Source: Termitomyces sp. T153
Lineage: Eukaryota; Basidiomycota; Agaricomycetes; Agaricales; Lyophyllaceae
Reading direction: 5' to 3'
Assembly (NCBI GenBank): GCA_018296165.2
Contig: JACKQL020000038.1
Coordinates: 186,001-250,000 of the forward strand
Length of the DNA stretch: 64,000 nucleotides
Shown: positions 44,900-55,316 of the stretch, one piece after another
Layout: every line of letters begins with the position of its first letter
How positions within the stretch are numbered: the first letter of the stretch is position 1
Translations under genes and position numbers: made by a program
The notes under the pieces: model-generated
The model's database searches: none
The model's input: the letters and a program-made list of their open reading frames with translations, nothing else
Told to the model about the DNA's origin: nothing

Positions 44900-46686
44900 G
44901 TTAGCGTGCGCTTCAAACCAATAAGTTGGGATTTCTGTGCTGAGGGTACGCGGGGAAGGTCTGGAGCGAGCTGGAATAATCTGCTGTACTGAAAGCGAGA
45001 GGCAGCGTCAGCAAGCGCGTTTTCTTCAGACGGAATCCAAACAGGAGAAAAAGAAAAATTGAGACAAGCAGCGAGCATGGTGATAGTCCTTAAGACTTGC
45101 ATGCTATGGACAGAGTTTGCCGTTCCCGTTGTGAGCCAAGCTACCACGGCTGAGTTGTCACAGAAGAAAACTACGTGATGCCCACTCCATGTGTCTCCCC
45201 AGCAGAGAATCGCGTGAAGAATTGCAGAGATCTCTTTAAATTGGATATCGCGGTTCCTGAAACGTCGAGGGACTCTTGCAGAGAACCACTGGTTCAAAAC
45301 AACTCCTCCCAGGCCCTTCCGCCCACTCGCATCTGTGTAGACCGACACACAAAGCCTCGATGGGTTTATTAGCATAATGCCATTCCATGATGCGCTGAAC
45401 GTCGTCCACCAGCGAATGTCAGATGCAGCAGACTTGGGAATATGGCGCACAGCAAACGGGGACTTGAAGGAACTAGAGAAATCAAAGAGACGTCGGAGGA
45501 AGGTTCTTGAATGCGGGATGACTTGAGAAGCAAATTGTAAGAAACCCATAAGCTCCTGCAGCTCGAGGAGGGAGCAGACTCGTCGAGATGACCATGCTTC
45601 CAGTAGTTCTAATAAGTATGCCAGCTTTTCTGGAGGTAAACGAGCCTCCATCGCGACAGAATCAATTTCCAATCCAAGAAACTCAAGCTTGGTAGTTGGC
45701 CATATCGTTTTGGAATCTTGGAAGGAGAGCCCCAGCTCCCTTCCAAGGCCAGAGACCCATTCAACTGCTGCATTTGACAGTGACGGAGGTGACAGTGGGG
45801 AGAACATAAGGAGAAAATCATCAAGATAATGACGGAGATAAGCCGGAATATGGCGCTGGATGATCCAGTGAAGAGCCTCTGCAAAGAGGTTGAAGATATA
45901 CGGCGCAGACTTCAAGCCAAAAGCCAGTACGACGAGATAATAGAATTTTGAGCCCCAACTAAAGCCAAGAAAGTGCCAATCTTCCTGCCGAATGGGGATG
46001 TGGCGAAAAGCGTCCTTAAGGTCAAGCTTGGCCATCAACACACCATGGCCAAGGTACCGCAGGTCCTCAAGAGCTTTTCCGAACATATCATATACGATAT
46101 GACCTTCGCTGTCAGGTATGCCATTGTTGACCGAGGACTCTTCTGGCCACGACAAATGATTAATTAAGCGCAGCTTTCCAGGGTTTCTCTTGCGGCTCAC
46201 TGAGCCCAGCGGTGAGCAGCGGAAATCCGGAAGAGGAGGGGAATCAAAAGGGCCCACAGCATGAGACTGTTCAATGAGGGAATGCACGGCAGCATCAACG
46301 AATTCCTTGTTGTCAAGTGCCGATTTGAGATTGACACATGACTGGGGGTGATCTTCACCAACGAATCCGATAGAGGCACCAAATTTAATTATATTGAGCA
46401 ATGAGGATACGAATACAGGATCTGGATAATCAAGAAGATAGTACCGCCAAGCATCAATTACAAGGGGGGAGGAGATGGGGGCGGATGAAGGAGGTCGAAG
46501 CAAAGTATTGTTGCAACGAGGATCAGTGTTGGGACGCAGTGGTGCTGAGCCCGAAGGAAAGAGATGAGAATTTGGAAGGTCTGAGGTGAAATTTTCAGAA
46601 GGAGGAGGGGGAAGTGTCGAGGCAGGGGAAGACAATGAGACCGAGACCGTGGATAAAACCTGCTTGGTGGGTCGTGTGCCCACCAC
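44521..46686 (-). CDS. Ngaro reverse transcriptase - RNase H
   Basis: 721-codon open frame for the polymerase of the element. RT motifs: KLRLINHLSWP, LMAKLDLKDAFRHIPIRQED (motif A with Asp), LAFGLKSAPYIFNLFAEALH (motif B), RHYLDDFLLMFSPL (YLDD, catalytic aspartates) and LEFLGLEIDSVAMEARLPPE. RNase H follows: CVSVYTDASGRKGLGGVVLN (first Asp), QFKEISAILHAILCW (Glu), VFFCDNSAVVAWLTTG (Asp) and EENALADAASR. The C-terminal part, after about residue 560, is Ser/Pro-rich and lies in the overlap with the recombinase. The frame has no ATG before the RT core. It is in the same phase as gag, with a single TGA between them (46696-46698), so it may be made by stop-codon readthrough. No early stops were found. 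Confidence 0.9.
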   Translation of the reverse strand: MVGTRPTKQVLSTVSVSLSSPASTLPPPPSENFTSDLPNSHLFPSGSAPLRPNTDPRCNNTLLRPPSSAPISSPLVIDAWRYYLLDYPDPVFVSSLLNIIKFGASIGFVGEDHPQSCVNLKSALDNKEFVDAAVHSLIEQSHAVGPFDSPPLPDFRCSPLGSVSRKRNPGKLRLINHLSWPEESSVNNGIPDSEGHIVYDMFGKALEDLRYLGHGVLMAKLDLKDAFRHIPIRQEDWHFLGFSWGSKFYYLVVLAFGLKSAPYIFNLFAEALHWIIQRHIPAYLRHYLDDFLLMFSPLSPPSLSNAAVEWVSGLGRELGLSFQDSKTIWPTTKLEFLGLEIDSVAMEARLPPEKLAYLLELLEAWSSRRVCSLLELQELMGFLQFASQVIPHSRTFLRRLFDFSSSFKSPFAVRHIPKSAASDIRWWTTFSASWNGIMLINPSRLCVSVYTDASGRKGLGGVVLNQWFSARVPRRFRNRDIQFKEISAILHAILCWGDTWSGHHVVFFCDNSAVVAWLTTGTANSVHSMQVLRTITMLAACLNFSFSPVWIPSEENALADAASRFQYSRLFQLAPDLPRVPSAQKSQLIGLKRTLTCRLEQPSTCGMDWPRAPGRPTQPVKNHTSTSAASPLASSASLGATSLPQTELSSNGFAPSGIGPSSPRPSKATSPLSVPSTSTRAFPLEPVSQRQYVESFGASSGTMASASVTPNSLSHSASCRN

Positions 46687-46695
46687 GACGCGCCT

Positions 46696-47751
46696 TCATG
46701 TCTTCTTGCAATCCTTCTCTGGATGGTCTTTAGCTCCACATTTGCGACATTTGTGGACACGACCATCAGGGCATGGGGAAATGGTGCAGGAGCCTTTATT
46801 GTATGCAAAGCAGGTTTCGGAGCTGACATCCCGATCTCGCCTCCCTGTAGACTTGCGCACAGAGCTCATTGCACGTGCATTCCCTAGGCAGAATTCTGTC
46901 AAAAGTAAGTCATCAGGCCTTGCCCAGCCTGCATAAGACCCGGTGAGCATTTCTTGACGACGGCTGAGGTGGAAATGGACATGGTATTGGAGGACTGCCG
47001 TCCACTCATACTTCTGGTTAAGACTCGTGAGGTGGGAGATGTACCTGGCAGCTCCATGGCCTATGACGAATGTGGCGTGCGCATCACCAGAAGAGGCTGC
47101 AAATGCCTGGAGGACAGAGAAATACGTGGTCAAGGGGATGAGAAGGTTATGGAATGTCGGGTAGTCTTTGGTGCCAGTAAATCTCGTGCCATTGGAGTCA
47201 GTGCGCTCCATGTCCGCACGACGAAACTTTGACGTAGGGTCAAGTTTGCACAAGTCCAGAGGGCGGAACTCGTGCCGGGCAATGTCCAGGAGCGTGCTTG
47301 TCTCAATAGCGGGAAAGAGCGCAGGTAAGGACTTACCAGTGGGAGACTGATCCGTGGAAATGAAGGCTGGGAACGAAGGTGGGGGGTTGACTTGGGTTGC
47401 AAGAGGCGTCGTGAGGCCTGGAGACTGGTTCGCCAGGGCAGCAAAAGCCCGAAACATGGTCATCATGCCAGCAAGCGCGGCATCACTGCTTTGAGTTGTC
47501 GTCGTGTCCTGCGGCTGAAATTCCAAGGGATCGGGGCTGGCTCCTGGCTGGTCAAGCTCGGGCATGGCTGCAGACTGTGTTGGTGAAGGTGTAAGTGAAG
47601 GAAGATGTGACGATAAAGGTGATGGAGGAGGGGATGGTGTTTGACGGTAGCTTGCTGGGGCAAACCGACCGTTTGGGAGGCGAAGACGACTCAATGTACA
47701 CGTGGTGCCTGCTAAAAGACGCGTCCTGCGGAGAGAAAGAATCGAGTCCAA
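46696..47751 (-). CDS. Ngaro gag-like protein
   Basis: 351-residue ORF1 of the element. It starts inside repeat A1 (ATG at 47751) with MDSILSLRRTRLLAGTTCTL, has a Pro/Ser/Thr-rich N-terminal third, and a conserved central part (LDLCKLDPTSKFRRADMERT, YPTFHNLLIPLTTYFSVLQA, HLTSLNQKYEWTAVLQYHVH). It ends with a cysteine/histidine cluster: CFAYNKGSCTISPCPDG and the zinc knuckle CRKCGAKDHPEKDC, followed by KKT and TGA. The knuckle (C-x2-C-x4-H-x4-C) supports nucleic-acid binding in a particle-like complex. Confidence 0.85.
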   Translation of the reverse strand: MDSILSLRRTRLLAGTTCTLSRLRLPNGRFAPASYRQTPSPPPSPLSSHLPSLTPSPTQSAAMPELDQPGASPDPLEFQPQDTTTTQSSDAALAGMMTMFRAFAALANQSPGLTTPLATQVNPPPSFPAFISTDQSPTGKSLPALFPAIETSTLLDIARHEFRPLDLCKLDPTSKFRRADMERTDSNGTRFTGTKDYPTFHNLLIPLTTYFSVLQAFAASSGDAHATFVIGHGAARYISHLTSLNQKYEWTAVLQYHVHFHLSRRQEMLTGSYAGWARPDDLLLTEFCLGNARAMSSVRKSTGRRDRDVSSETCFAYNKGSCTISPCPDGRVHKCRKCGAKDHPEKDCKKT

Positions 47752-48037
47752 AAGGACTGACGAGCTCTATGTCAGTGGGGAAAAGGAAGCAGGACGTGAG
47801 TTATAACAGACCTGACGAGCTCTATGTCAGTGGGGAAAAGGAAGCAGGACGAGGACAGGGGAAGCTGTAGCTGAGATTATATACAAAGTCCGTCGAGAGA
47901 AAAAGACAAAGCGACCATTGTCAACAGTGCGACAATGGTGTGATATGATAGGAGGGCGTACGCGACGCGTTAGGCACGATCGAGGGAGGGTCGTGCCGCT
48001 TACATAGACGTCGATCAAAGGCTTTTGATCGTGACAT
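47731..48037 (-). repeat. Ngaro split repeat A1
   Basis: A 307-bp terminal repeat at the element's 5' end. Three inverted repeats near its outer end could form hairpins: 47914-47939 (ACCATTGTC paired with GACAATGGT), 47974-47996 (GCACGA paired with TCGTGC) and 48013-48030 (GATCAAA paired with TTTGATC). These could be recombinase or termination signals. Confidence 0.85.
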
Positions 48038-48045
48038 TACACCGT

Positions 48046-48120
48046 CACGTGCCGCACGCGACGAGACCGTTTACAACGGTTTTGCCGCTTTGGGCAAGTT
48101 TTGGCGCGGTTGTTTATAAA
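48046..48120 (+). promoter_or_regulatory. Core promoter of tryptophan-motif gene B
   Basis: A TATAAA box lies at 48115-48120, 46 bp before the ATG at 48166, and a CACGTG hexamer at 48046-48051. Gene A also has a CACGTG (23787-23792) upstream of its start. The Ngaro end at 48037 is immediately upstream of these elements, so the core promoter is left but distal sequences are displaced by 5 kb. Confidence 0.55.
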
Positions 48121-48165
48121 AGAATGGCAGGCCCGATCTTGTTTCTTCGTCTATCCCTCATCACC

Positions 48166-50668
48166 ATGAGAGCTACAGAACTTTTCGCGATCTTCGCCTT
48201 CATCAAATCACTCGAACGAATCTACCTCACCCCCGGATTTACGCCCTACTTCGTAAGCAGTGGCGTCGTCTCCGTGCCCTCTTTGCCCCCCGCACTCCTC
48301 AACATCATTTCTTACGACTTCTTTGGTACTCCTCTCGAAGTCCCCGCTCTCTCTACTGTCGCTCCTGTCAACATATCCACAATTGTCAGCGCCCCGACAT
48401 GTATCGTATACATCTCTCAAATCGCCCGCCCCAGATTCTCCCCTGCCCCGGTCATCCCACCCCGCCCACAGCCCGTTTGCCTCAATCTCCACCTTCACCC
48501 CAAGTTCGAGGCCCCTGGCCCGAAATCACTTTGGAACATTCCCTCGCCTTTTCCCTCGCACTCAAAGTCATTGTTACCAAACTCGCCTTTCTGTCTTCCA
48601 ACGGATGAGCCGGAGATTGAGAGCGAGATCGAGATCGAGATCGAAGACGAAAACGAAAGTATCTGGCTCTCGCTGCTTCTCTCGCCTACGGTCCTTGCCG
48701 CAGTTTGGAACTTCTGTCGTCTTGTAAGCTCTCATCCCGCCCTGGCGTCGTCTTCGTTAACATGTTTTCCACTTTCAGCTTGTCCATCGGCCCATTCGCA
48801 ATTCGACTGCACAGCCTGGACCTGTCGACAGCCAGGGTGTTTATCCCCTGCAGTGGTCACAATTGAATCCTGTTATTCCCAGACGCAATGTCGAATATAA
48901 GGACCGTGTAACTCAATCTCGCATTTTCATCTCAGCTCTTCCCTCTCTTTCGGCTGGATCTGATACTTCCATCATCATCCCTCAACGACATGCCGAGTGT
49001 AATAGCTCGCCTACAGCGTCCGTTCCCATCTCACCACCGCCCCGTACTACAGAAACATTTCTTCCATCGCCACCCCGCACTCCTACCACTTCCTCTTACA
49101 CGCTGAGCCCTTTATCTTCCACTGAACCATCCCTCGATGAACCCGTCGTACAGCCTGCATCATCACATCCTCCCACTCCCACTCCTTCTGCAGCTTCCGT
49201 TCCACCTCCAGTGTTCGAGGGGAGCCAGAGTGGTCTCGAATCATCCTGCTGGGCGCCTACTCCTGAATCTGTCACGGTTGAAAGCTCAGACGCGCCAGAA
49301 TTATCCTGGTCTCTGCCTACCTGCGGAGATACGATTACCACCTCCGCTTCCTCTCTGCCCACGCCCACGCCCACGCCTGTTAAGAAAAAGCGTGTCCGTA
49401 CCAGAGGGCCGAAACACTTGCGAGTTCCAAAAACCGCGCTTCCGACGGTAGAGATTGCCACGCAGGAATCGAGCTCCCAGACAATAACAACCATCGAAAC
49501 CCTGTCGAACTCGCTCTCCGACTCGATCCGGGCCCCAAAGGCCGCCGAAACCGCTCTAGAAAACGATAATCTACCCATAACTCCGACTGACGTGTCGAAC
49601 GTTGAGGTGCAAGATTCTGATGTGCTGCTAACCGAAACGGCAGTCAAGACTCCATCGAAGCCGACCTCCTCGCTCTCTGACTCGGTCTGGGCCTCGAAAT
49701 TGAGCGAAGCCACTCCAGAGAAAAATGTTGCGCCTATCTTTGCATCCCCGCCTAGTGAAGAAGGAGTATCATCAGGAGTTCAAGATTCGATGTGGGCAGT
49801 GGCGCCTGACGTGCCTCCCTCATCGACACCGTTGACCATCGAAACCCCGTCAGAGGCATCGTCCTCGCTTTCTGATTCGATCTGGACCCCCGCAACAGAG
49901 GACGTTGTCTCTCCTGTTACGTCTCCACCTAGGAAGGACAAGGCGTCGGGACTTCATAACTCAATTTGGGCAACAACACCTGAAGCGCCCAAGGTGCTCA
50001 AAGTAGTTGCTCCGGCGGCATTCTCAGCTCCAGTATCCAATGCCTCGGAATCTTCATCGTCTCAGCTCGTGTCCGAGAATACGAGTAAGGCAAGTACCGC
50101 GCTGTCTACGCCCCCGCCAGTGAAGAAGCGCGTTCGCACAAGGGGGCTGAAACACTTGCGAATTCAGTCGTCAGCAACGCCCATCGCTGAGGTGTCACTA
50201 CCAACAACAGTCGTTGCTGAGGCCTCCTCGGAGGCATCGTCTTCGCTTTCCGGGTTAATTTGGGCCCCTAAGCCAAGCAGAACAAATCCCGACAACATCC
50301 TCGTCGTGTCCCCGCTCGGTGAAGAGAGGGCATCAGGGCTCAAAGATTCGATTTGGGCAACGGCGTGTGATGGTTCCGAGGTCGTTGTGCACTTAGCGAC
50401 GTTGCCCACCCCTCCGTCTAGCGCAAAGAGGGTTTCGAGTCTTGAGGCTACGATATGGGCTGATGATACCCCGACCGTCGCGGCCTTGTCCGCACCAGTA
50501 CCCATCTGTGAGGAGGATTTGCTTGCATGCGAGCAACGCAACGAGTTTGTCAGTGCCTCTCGATGGGCTAATGCGCCCGATACACCTAGCACACCGCGTC
50601 GTTCTGTCGGACGAGGTGGTGCGAATAGGTGGAAGGGAAGAAGAGGACGTGCTTCTTCTCGTGCTTGA
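48166..50668 (+). CDS. Membrane-anchored tryptophan-motif repeat protein B (paralogue of A)
   Basis: Two exons, 48166-48723 and 48779-50668, give about 815 residues. The N-terminal 165 residues align with protein A (MRATELFAIFAFIKSLERIY, YISQIARPRFSPAPVIPPRP, QPVCLNLHL). An acidic stretch (EIESEIEIEIEDENES) follows, then the hydrophobic IWLSLLLSPTVLAAVWNF. Intron 1 falls at the same place and phase as in A, directly after this segment. The tail has about ten tryptophan motifs (SCWAPTPE, DSVWASK, DSMWAVAPD, DSIWTP, NSIWATTPE, LIWAPKP, DSIWATA, ATIWAD) and a terminal ASRWANAPD, which is nearly the same in A. The basic motif KKKRVRTRGPKHLR occurs twice. The C-terminus is RG-rich (GRGGANRWKGRRGRASSR). 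Protein A has a long repeat expansion that B lacks. Function unknown. Confidence 0.78.
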
Positions 50669-51299
50669 TGTTTCCATATTTTTTCAATTTCTTTTTCATT
50701 TCCTTACCTTTCTTTCTCTGCACTGTAAGACCTCTGCTCATGTATCGCTATCTAGTACTATGTACACTCTACTATACCCTGACTAGCACATGTATCGCGT
50801 TTACCACTTGTTCTTGCATTGCCAACGCTTACGAACTAGATATGTACTCTAACCGTAACGAATCGATAAATCATATGGTCAACGTCAACGTTTCAACGTG
50901 GCTTGACGTGCGTGGTGACTGAAATTTCAACCCTCGGCGACAGTCACGATTCACGCGCGCGTTCAGCTATGGCATCGCTGGTTGCTCACGTTCACGCTCA
51001 TACTTAGACATTGACGTCGACAGTCCAATGCCATGCACACGCCATTTATCTGCCAAACACTGTCTCCCGCTCTCAAGCCCGCGCAGTGCTGTCGAGGTGC
51101 TTTTGGAGACCAAATTGAGACCAAAAGTCAGCGCTAGTACAGCGATTGAACATTCGAAAAACATCATCATCGCCTTAATGATGATGATGATGATGAATCA
51201 TCGATTTATTTACTTAAAGACCTATTTTACACGTGAACATAGTGTCCTAGGTCCCGCAGTTTGAAGGGGGTGGTAATTACGGACACATCTGATCGGTAC
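50669..51299. other. 3' region of gene B with a microsatellite
   Basis: About 0.6 kb with no gene recognised. It contains an ATG trinucleotide run at about 51177-51197. Confidence 0.4.
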
Positions 51300-52739
51300 T
51301 CTGGCCTGACACCTTTTCAAGTGTGCCGGTTACGCCTCATAGCCACTTTACTACAATTTGATCCTTCGGAGTTCATACTACTTCCCACCTGTAAATCCCT
51401 CCCCATCTGCCACTAATGTGCCATCCCAATTTCTAAACTCAGCTACACTCAGCATGGCTTAGTTGGAGTTGATTGGTGTAGGACTTTAATAGCCCAATTG
51501 GCAAGCTCATGCCTTCCTCTAGTCAACCCACAACCAAGGGTAGTCATGACTCCACCCTTCCCCACACCCAGATGTTACTTTTGGAAGGTTAATCCTGAGA
51601 TATAGAACCCATAACAGAATGAGCCAGCTGAGCTTACTTGTGACAGTATGCAGCACCATATTAGGCTAGGCACCCAACCACTTATTTTGGCTTGCCAGCC
51701 AACCCATCCAATGGACCACACATTATGTCAGTGGCCTGATCAACCTATATTGGCATCCTATCCTCATGCCTACTTGTACCATGACCTGGTTGGTCAGTGA
51801 GGTTCCTTCCCAGCACTTGGTCCAGACTCTCTCCCAAATCTGTCACATCAAGGAATCCTCTCTTTTTCTGATTGGACATGAGTGTGGTGGTCATCTAACC
51901 TCATCATGTCATGCGCTGATTGGTCTGTTCCAAATTGGCCTGATCCACAAAGCCTCCCTAGTCAACATGTGTGAGCAGTGGCTTCCCAGTGGCATTGAAA
52001 TAACTCATGTGGTGTCTAAGGTGTTTTTCCACACAGGTGCACTCAGCCAGAGTCAGAACCCCAACCTTGCACTTGCAAGTCACCCAACCTGCTTTGGGAT
52101 GGATGTAATGGTGCCAGCTGAACCACTGTGCCCCCCATTGCCTTAATGACTCAGCTTGACAGACTGAAACCTAATACTAGCAATCTCAATGGTATTCTTA
52201 TCATGCTCTGTTCCCCACTCTGAATTAACCAACCTGCCCCTCATTCCCCTAACCTTTATCCCCTCCAGCAAGCCCTCCAAAGAGCATCCCAGAAAACTCA
52301 TCCCTACCACTTCCCATCATGTGGTGATTGTGGAATGAGGACTGGCATTCTGGGAGGCATAGGAACTTGAGGTAGTATCTTCAATTTGGGCTGGAGTTTT
52401 TTATAGAAGAGCAAATGGTGGCACCATACAAGTCTATCTACCAGATTTTCTATTTACAGTTGATGGTTGCTTCATGCCTGTGAGTGTTCAGAAACTTTAC
52501 TTTAGAGCTTCTGGAAAAAACACCCAACAACAACCAAATCCAGAGTCTGATCAAAAAGTGGAAATCCATCATAAACAGCCTTGATCTCCAGACTCCTGGC
52601 ACATGACTACTTACCAATACTGCCAAAAAATAGCCCTTGGTTGAAAGTACCTGTGGTCTAAAGATGGGAGGCCTATGATGAGCAGTAGGCCCAAAATACA
52701 GGAAACAATCCAGGGGTTTGGTAAGAGGCCATGTGGAAG

Positions 52740-52885
52740 GGGGCAACACTTGTCAGAATTATGGACAGAGAACTAGTGCAGCCTGAGGGCTAAAACTGGG
52801 ACAAGCAGATAGGGAAAGCAAAGGAAATAAAGGAAAACCATAAGAAGGGAGAACAGAACAAAGAGGGAATGGGATATCCTCTGAC
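52740..52885 (-). repeat. LTR-like repeat, left copy (inverted partner)
   Basis: Read on the minus strand, it matches 55861-56022 over nearly its full length, sharing GCCCTCAGGCTGCACTAGTT and a TTTTCCTTTATT segment, with several small gaps. It directly follows the RT remnant. Confidence 0.7.
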
Positions 52886-52910
52886 AGCTTCAGAGATAGG
52901 TTAGCTTCAT

Positions 52911-53510
52911 TCAGACATCACAGGACTTCTCAAATGTGGGTCTCATGTTGCAATGGGTCTTTAGAAAAGATGATGATGTCATCCAGGTAGAGGACAACAT
53001 AAACATCCACCAGATCATGGAACACCTTAATACAGGTGCATTGCATAATTCAAATTGCATCATCAAGAACTCAAACTGCCCATAACATGTTTTGAAGGAG
53101 ATTTTCCACTCATCACCCTCCCAAATACAAACATTATGATAGCCCCAGCACATGTCCAGTATGGTAAACACCTTGGCTGCTTCATTTCTGAGAGGGATCA
53201 GATATGCATTTGGTTTGATGATTGCATTCAGAGCTTGAAAGTCAATGACCAAGTGCAAGGAACTGTCTTTTTTCTTCACAAAAAACACTGGTGCACCACA
53301 CAGGGCCTTGTTTCCATCAATGAACTGCCTCAGTGCACAGAGTTCTGCAGGTACCAGTTGATACAGTTTTCCCAGGGGCAGCATATCTGCTGCATTCACT
53401 AGATTAATCTGAAGGTCATGTTTCCAGTGTTGAAGTAGTCATTCTGAGCACTGCTTGTTGAACACATACAAGAACTCATAGAATTCCTGTAGCACCATTT
53501 CCTCTGCTGA
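52911..53510 (-). pseudogene. Ty3/gypsy reverse transcriptase remnant
   Basis: The minus-strand reading gives LYQLVPAELCALRQFIDGNK, CGAPVFFVKKKDSSLHLVID, FQALNAIIKPNAYLIPLRNE, FTILDMCWGYHNVCIWEGDE and WKISFKTCYGQFEFLMMQFE, the classic gypsy RT series. The YLDD box appears only after a frame change near 52990 (YVVLYLDDIIIFS). Upstream, a stop separates it from VLQEFYEFLYVFNKQCSE. Several deletions occur compared with the family (for example before GAPVFFVKKKD). It is a nonfunctional relic. Confidence 0.8.
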
Positions 53511-54059
53511 CTTTGTCACCCCTCCACTCTTCTTTGACACCTCCATCAACATTTATGATATACTCTTTGCTGCTGCTGTTGCTGCTCTCTCTCTCCAACC
53601 CTGTAACTCTGACTTATGTGAGGTGCAAATTGACTGTATGTCCTAGCATTGCTCTAAGTAAGCCCTCACTGCTTGTTTGTGGCTGCCATTCTGCCTGTTC
53701 AATAGCCCCATCAATATGTGCCCATGCCACCTTTACCACCTCCTGCTGCTGTCCACAGAAATTTGTTATTTGAGTCCATGCCTGTGCCAGCTTTTTGCTA
53801 GCACTGGAGTTGCTGATTGTGGCCTTGTCAGCAGTGCACATATTGCCTTGTATGCAAATGCCTGCAATCCAGTTGTTCTTACTGCTCTTAACAATTTCAG
53901 CCTCTTCTCTGCACCAACCACTACTTCTCCACATCTCTCTGCCACCACTCTCTTACACTCCTGTCATCTCTCCACTTGTATCTGTCTATTTGATGGAGAA
54001 CACCTGGCCCCTCCCATCACACAAGGTGTTGGTTTGCTCTCTGTTTGACTGTGACAGGT

Positions 54060-54260
54060 CAGCACTTTTCTTGACAGAATTCAGCCTCAAACTGAACTGT
54101 TGACCATTCCCAGTTGATAGATGAGTTATGGTGCCTGGGCCAGTTGACACCCCAGATCAAGTTGTTACCAATATCTGCCACATCAAAAACCAGGGTTTCT
54201 GTGTGTTCCTCCATTACCACCTCCATATGCACTGTAAAGGGATGATCCCCTTAGGACTGT
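54060..54260 (-). pseudogene. Gypsy aspartic protease remnant
   Basis: The minus-strand reading FTVHMEVVMEEHTETLVFDV ... ADIGNNLIWGVNWPRHHNSS ... INWEW corresponds to the end of a retropepsin, where LGMDWLRHHNPEIDW is usual. The catalytic DTG part was not found. Confidence 0.55.
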
Positions 54261-54963
54261 TTGACTCTATTCCAGGCTTAGTCCAAGGGTGATCTACCAT
54301 TCTAGCTCATCTGACATACTGCCTGTCATGCCCTACACCCTTCTGTCCCCATTTTTCACCTTTCATAATCACATGCTTGGACATTACTCAGTATAGATTA
54401 TTGTTAGTCATTTTCTATTACATACCATGGACTAATGAGTAGGTATAATGTTAGTCATCATTACTAGCAATGTAGTATATAGGATGGTCTGCAGGATAAA
54501 ATATTCTCAGACTGAACAATAACAGTGTTCACTAGGTCTATCCACTGATCCAACTGTAAGATCCTCCAGCATTGTCTGCATGCCTAGCTTGCTTAGCTTG
54601 CCCTCTGCCTGACTGCTGGCTACCTCTCTGCACCCTTGACTCTTGCTCATTGCCTGTGCCTTACCTGCTCTTGCTGGGTTTACCCTCAGAGTAATTGTCC
54701 TCTTACATGCACCTCCTCTATGATCAAACCTGAACAAATTTCTAAGTCATTAATTGTCCTCAGCCACATTGGTTACTTCTTTTGAATGACAGGGATGCTC
54801 TGTTCTATAACAAATTAGTGATTGATGAAGACAACTTACCCCACAGTCTACTATTGCCCTTGTGTCAGCAATAGATCCAAAGTGTTACATGGAATTCTGG
54901 AGCTGAGAATGGAGGGGAAGGCAAGCATGTATAGATGACTATAATATGGTACCCCTGGCATTA

Positions 54964-55316
54964 TCAATATGTTGGCTTCAAAGCAGCCTCATCTAGTCCC
55001 AGAGGAATGATGTGGTCAGCAAGTACAAGCACAGCATACCTGTTTAATGTCATGGACATACTCTGCCAATCTACTAGTGCTTGCTTGATACACATCTCTT
55101 GATAAGCCTGTGTTGCAATTGTTACTAGCCTCCACATTCCTTCTGAGCACTCTGCAATGACATGGTCATTTTCTTCACACTCATAACATCTTCTTTCCCC
55201 ATCCCAGCACCATCCCAAAACCTTCTCTGACACAGAATTGAGTCCAGTTCACAGTAAAGTATTTGCCATACATAAGTTGCCAACTGCTCCACTATGTCAG
55301 TTGGGTCTTTGTCCAT
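54964..55316 (-). pseudogene. Gypsy gag remnant with zinc knuckle
   Basis: Two overlapping frames cover the piece. One has DKDPTDIVEQLATYVWQILY, the other RRCYECEENDHVIAEC, a C-x2-C-x4-H-x4-C knuckle at about 55145-55190. A frameshift separates them. Confidence 0.65.

Larger units (their letters stand above)
43037..48037 (-). mobile_element. Ngaro-type (DIRS order) tyrosine-recombinase retrotransposon
   Basis: A complete-looking 5,001-bp element reading right to left. Order in its own direction: repeat A1 (48037-47731), gag (47751-46696), RT-RNase H (46686-44521), tyrosine recombinase (44899-43862), repeat B1 (43868-43651), repeat A2 (43651-43345), a 90-bp spacer (43344-43255) and repeat B2 (43254-43037). 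This A1-ORFs-B1-A2-B2 split direct repeat is the hallmark of Ngaro/DIRS elements, which integrate a circular intermediate by a tyrosine recombinase and not by a DDE integrase. Both repeat pairs align without indels at constant offsets of 4,386 and 614 bp, and I could see no substitution. This, with long open frames and retained CpG, indicates a recent insertion. Its right end is 128 bp before the start codon of the gene at 48166. Confidence 0.9.

Noticed and set aside
43037..48037. LTR retrotransposon with direct LTRs
   Set aside because: The repeats are split (A at both ends, B twice at one end) and there is no DDE integrase; the recombinase is of the tyrosine type.
51766..52146. 126-codon plus-strand frame in the gypsy block
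   Set aside because: The block is decayed and CpG-depleted; the frame shows no protein family and lies in old repeat DNA.
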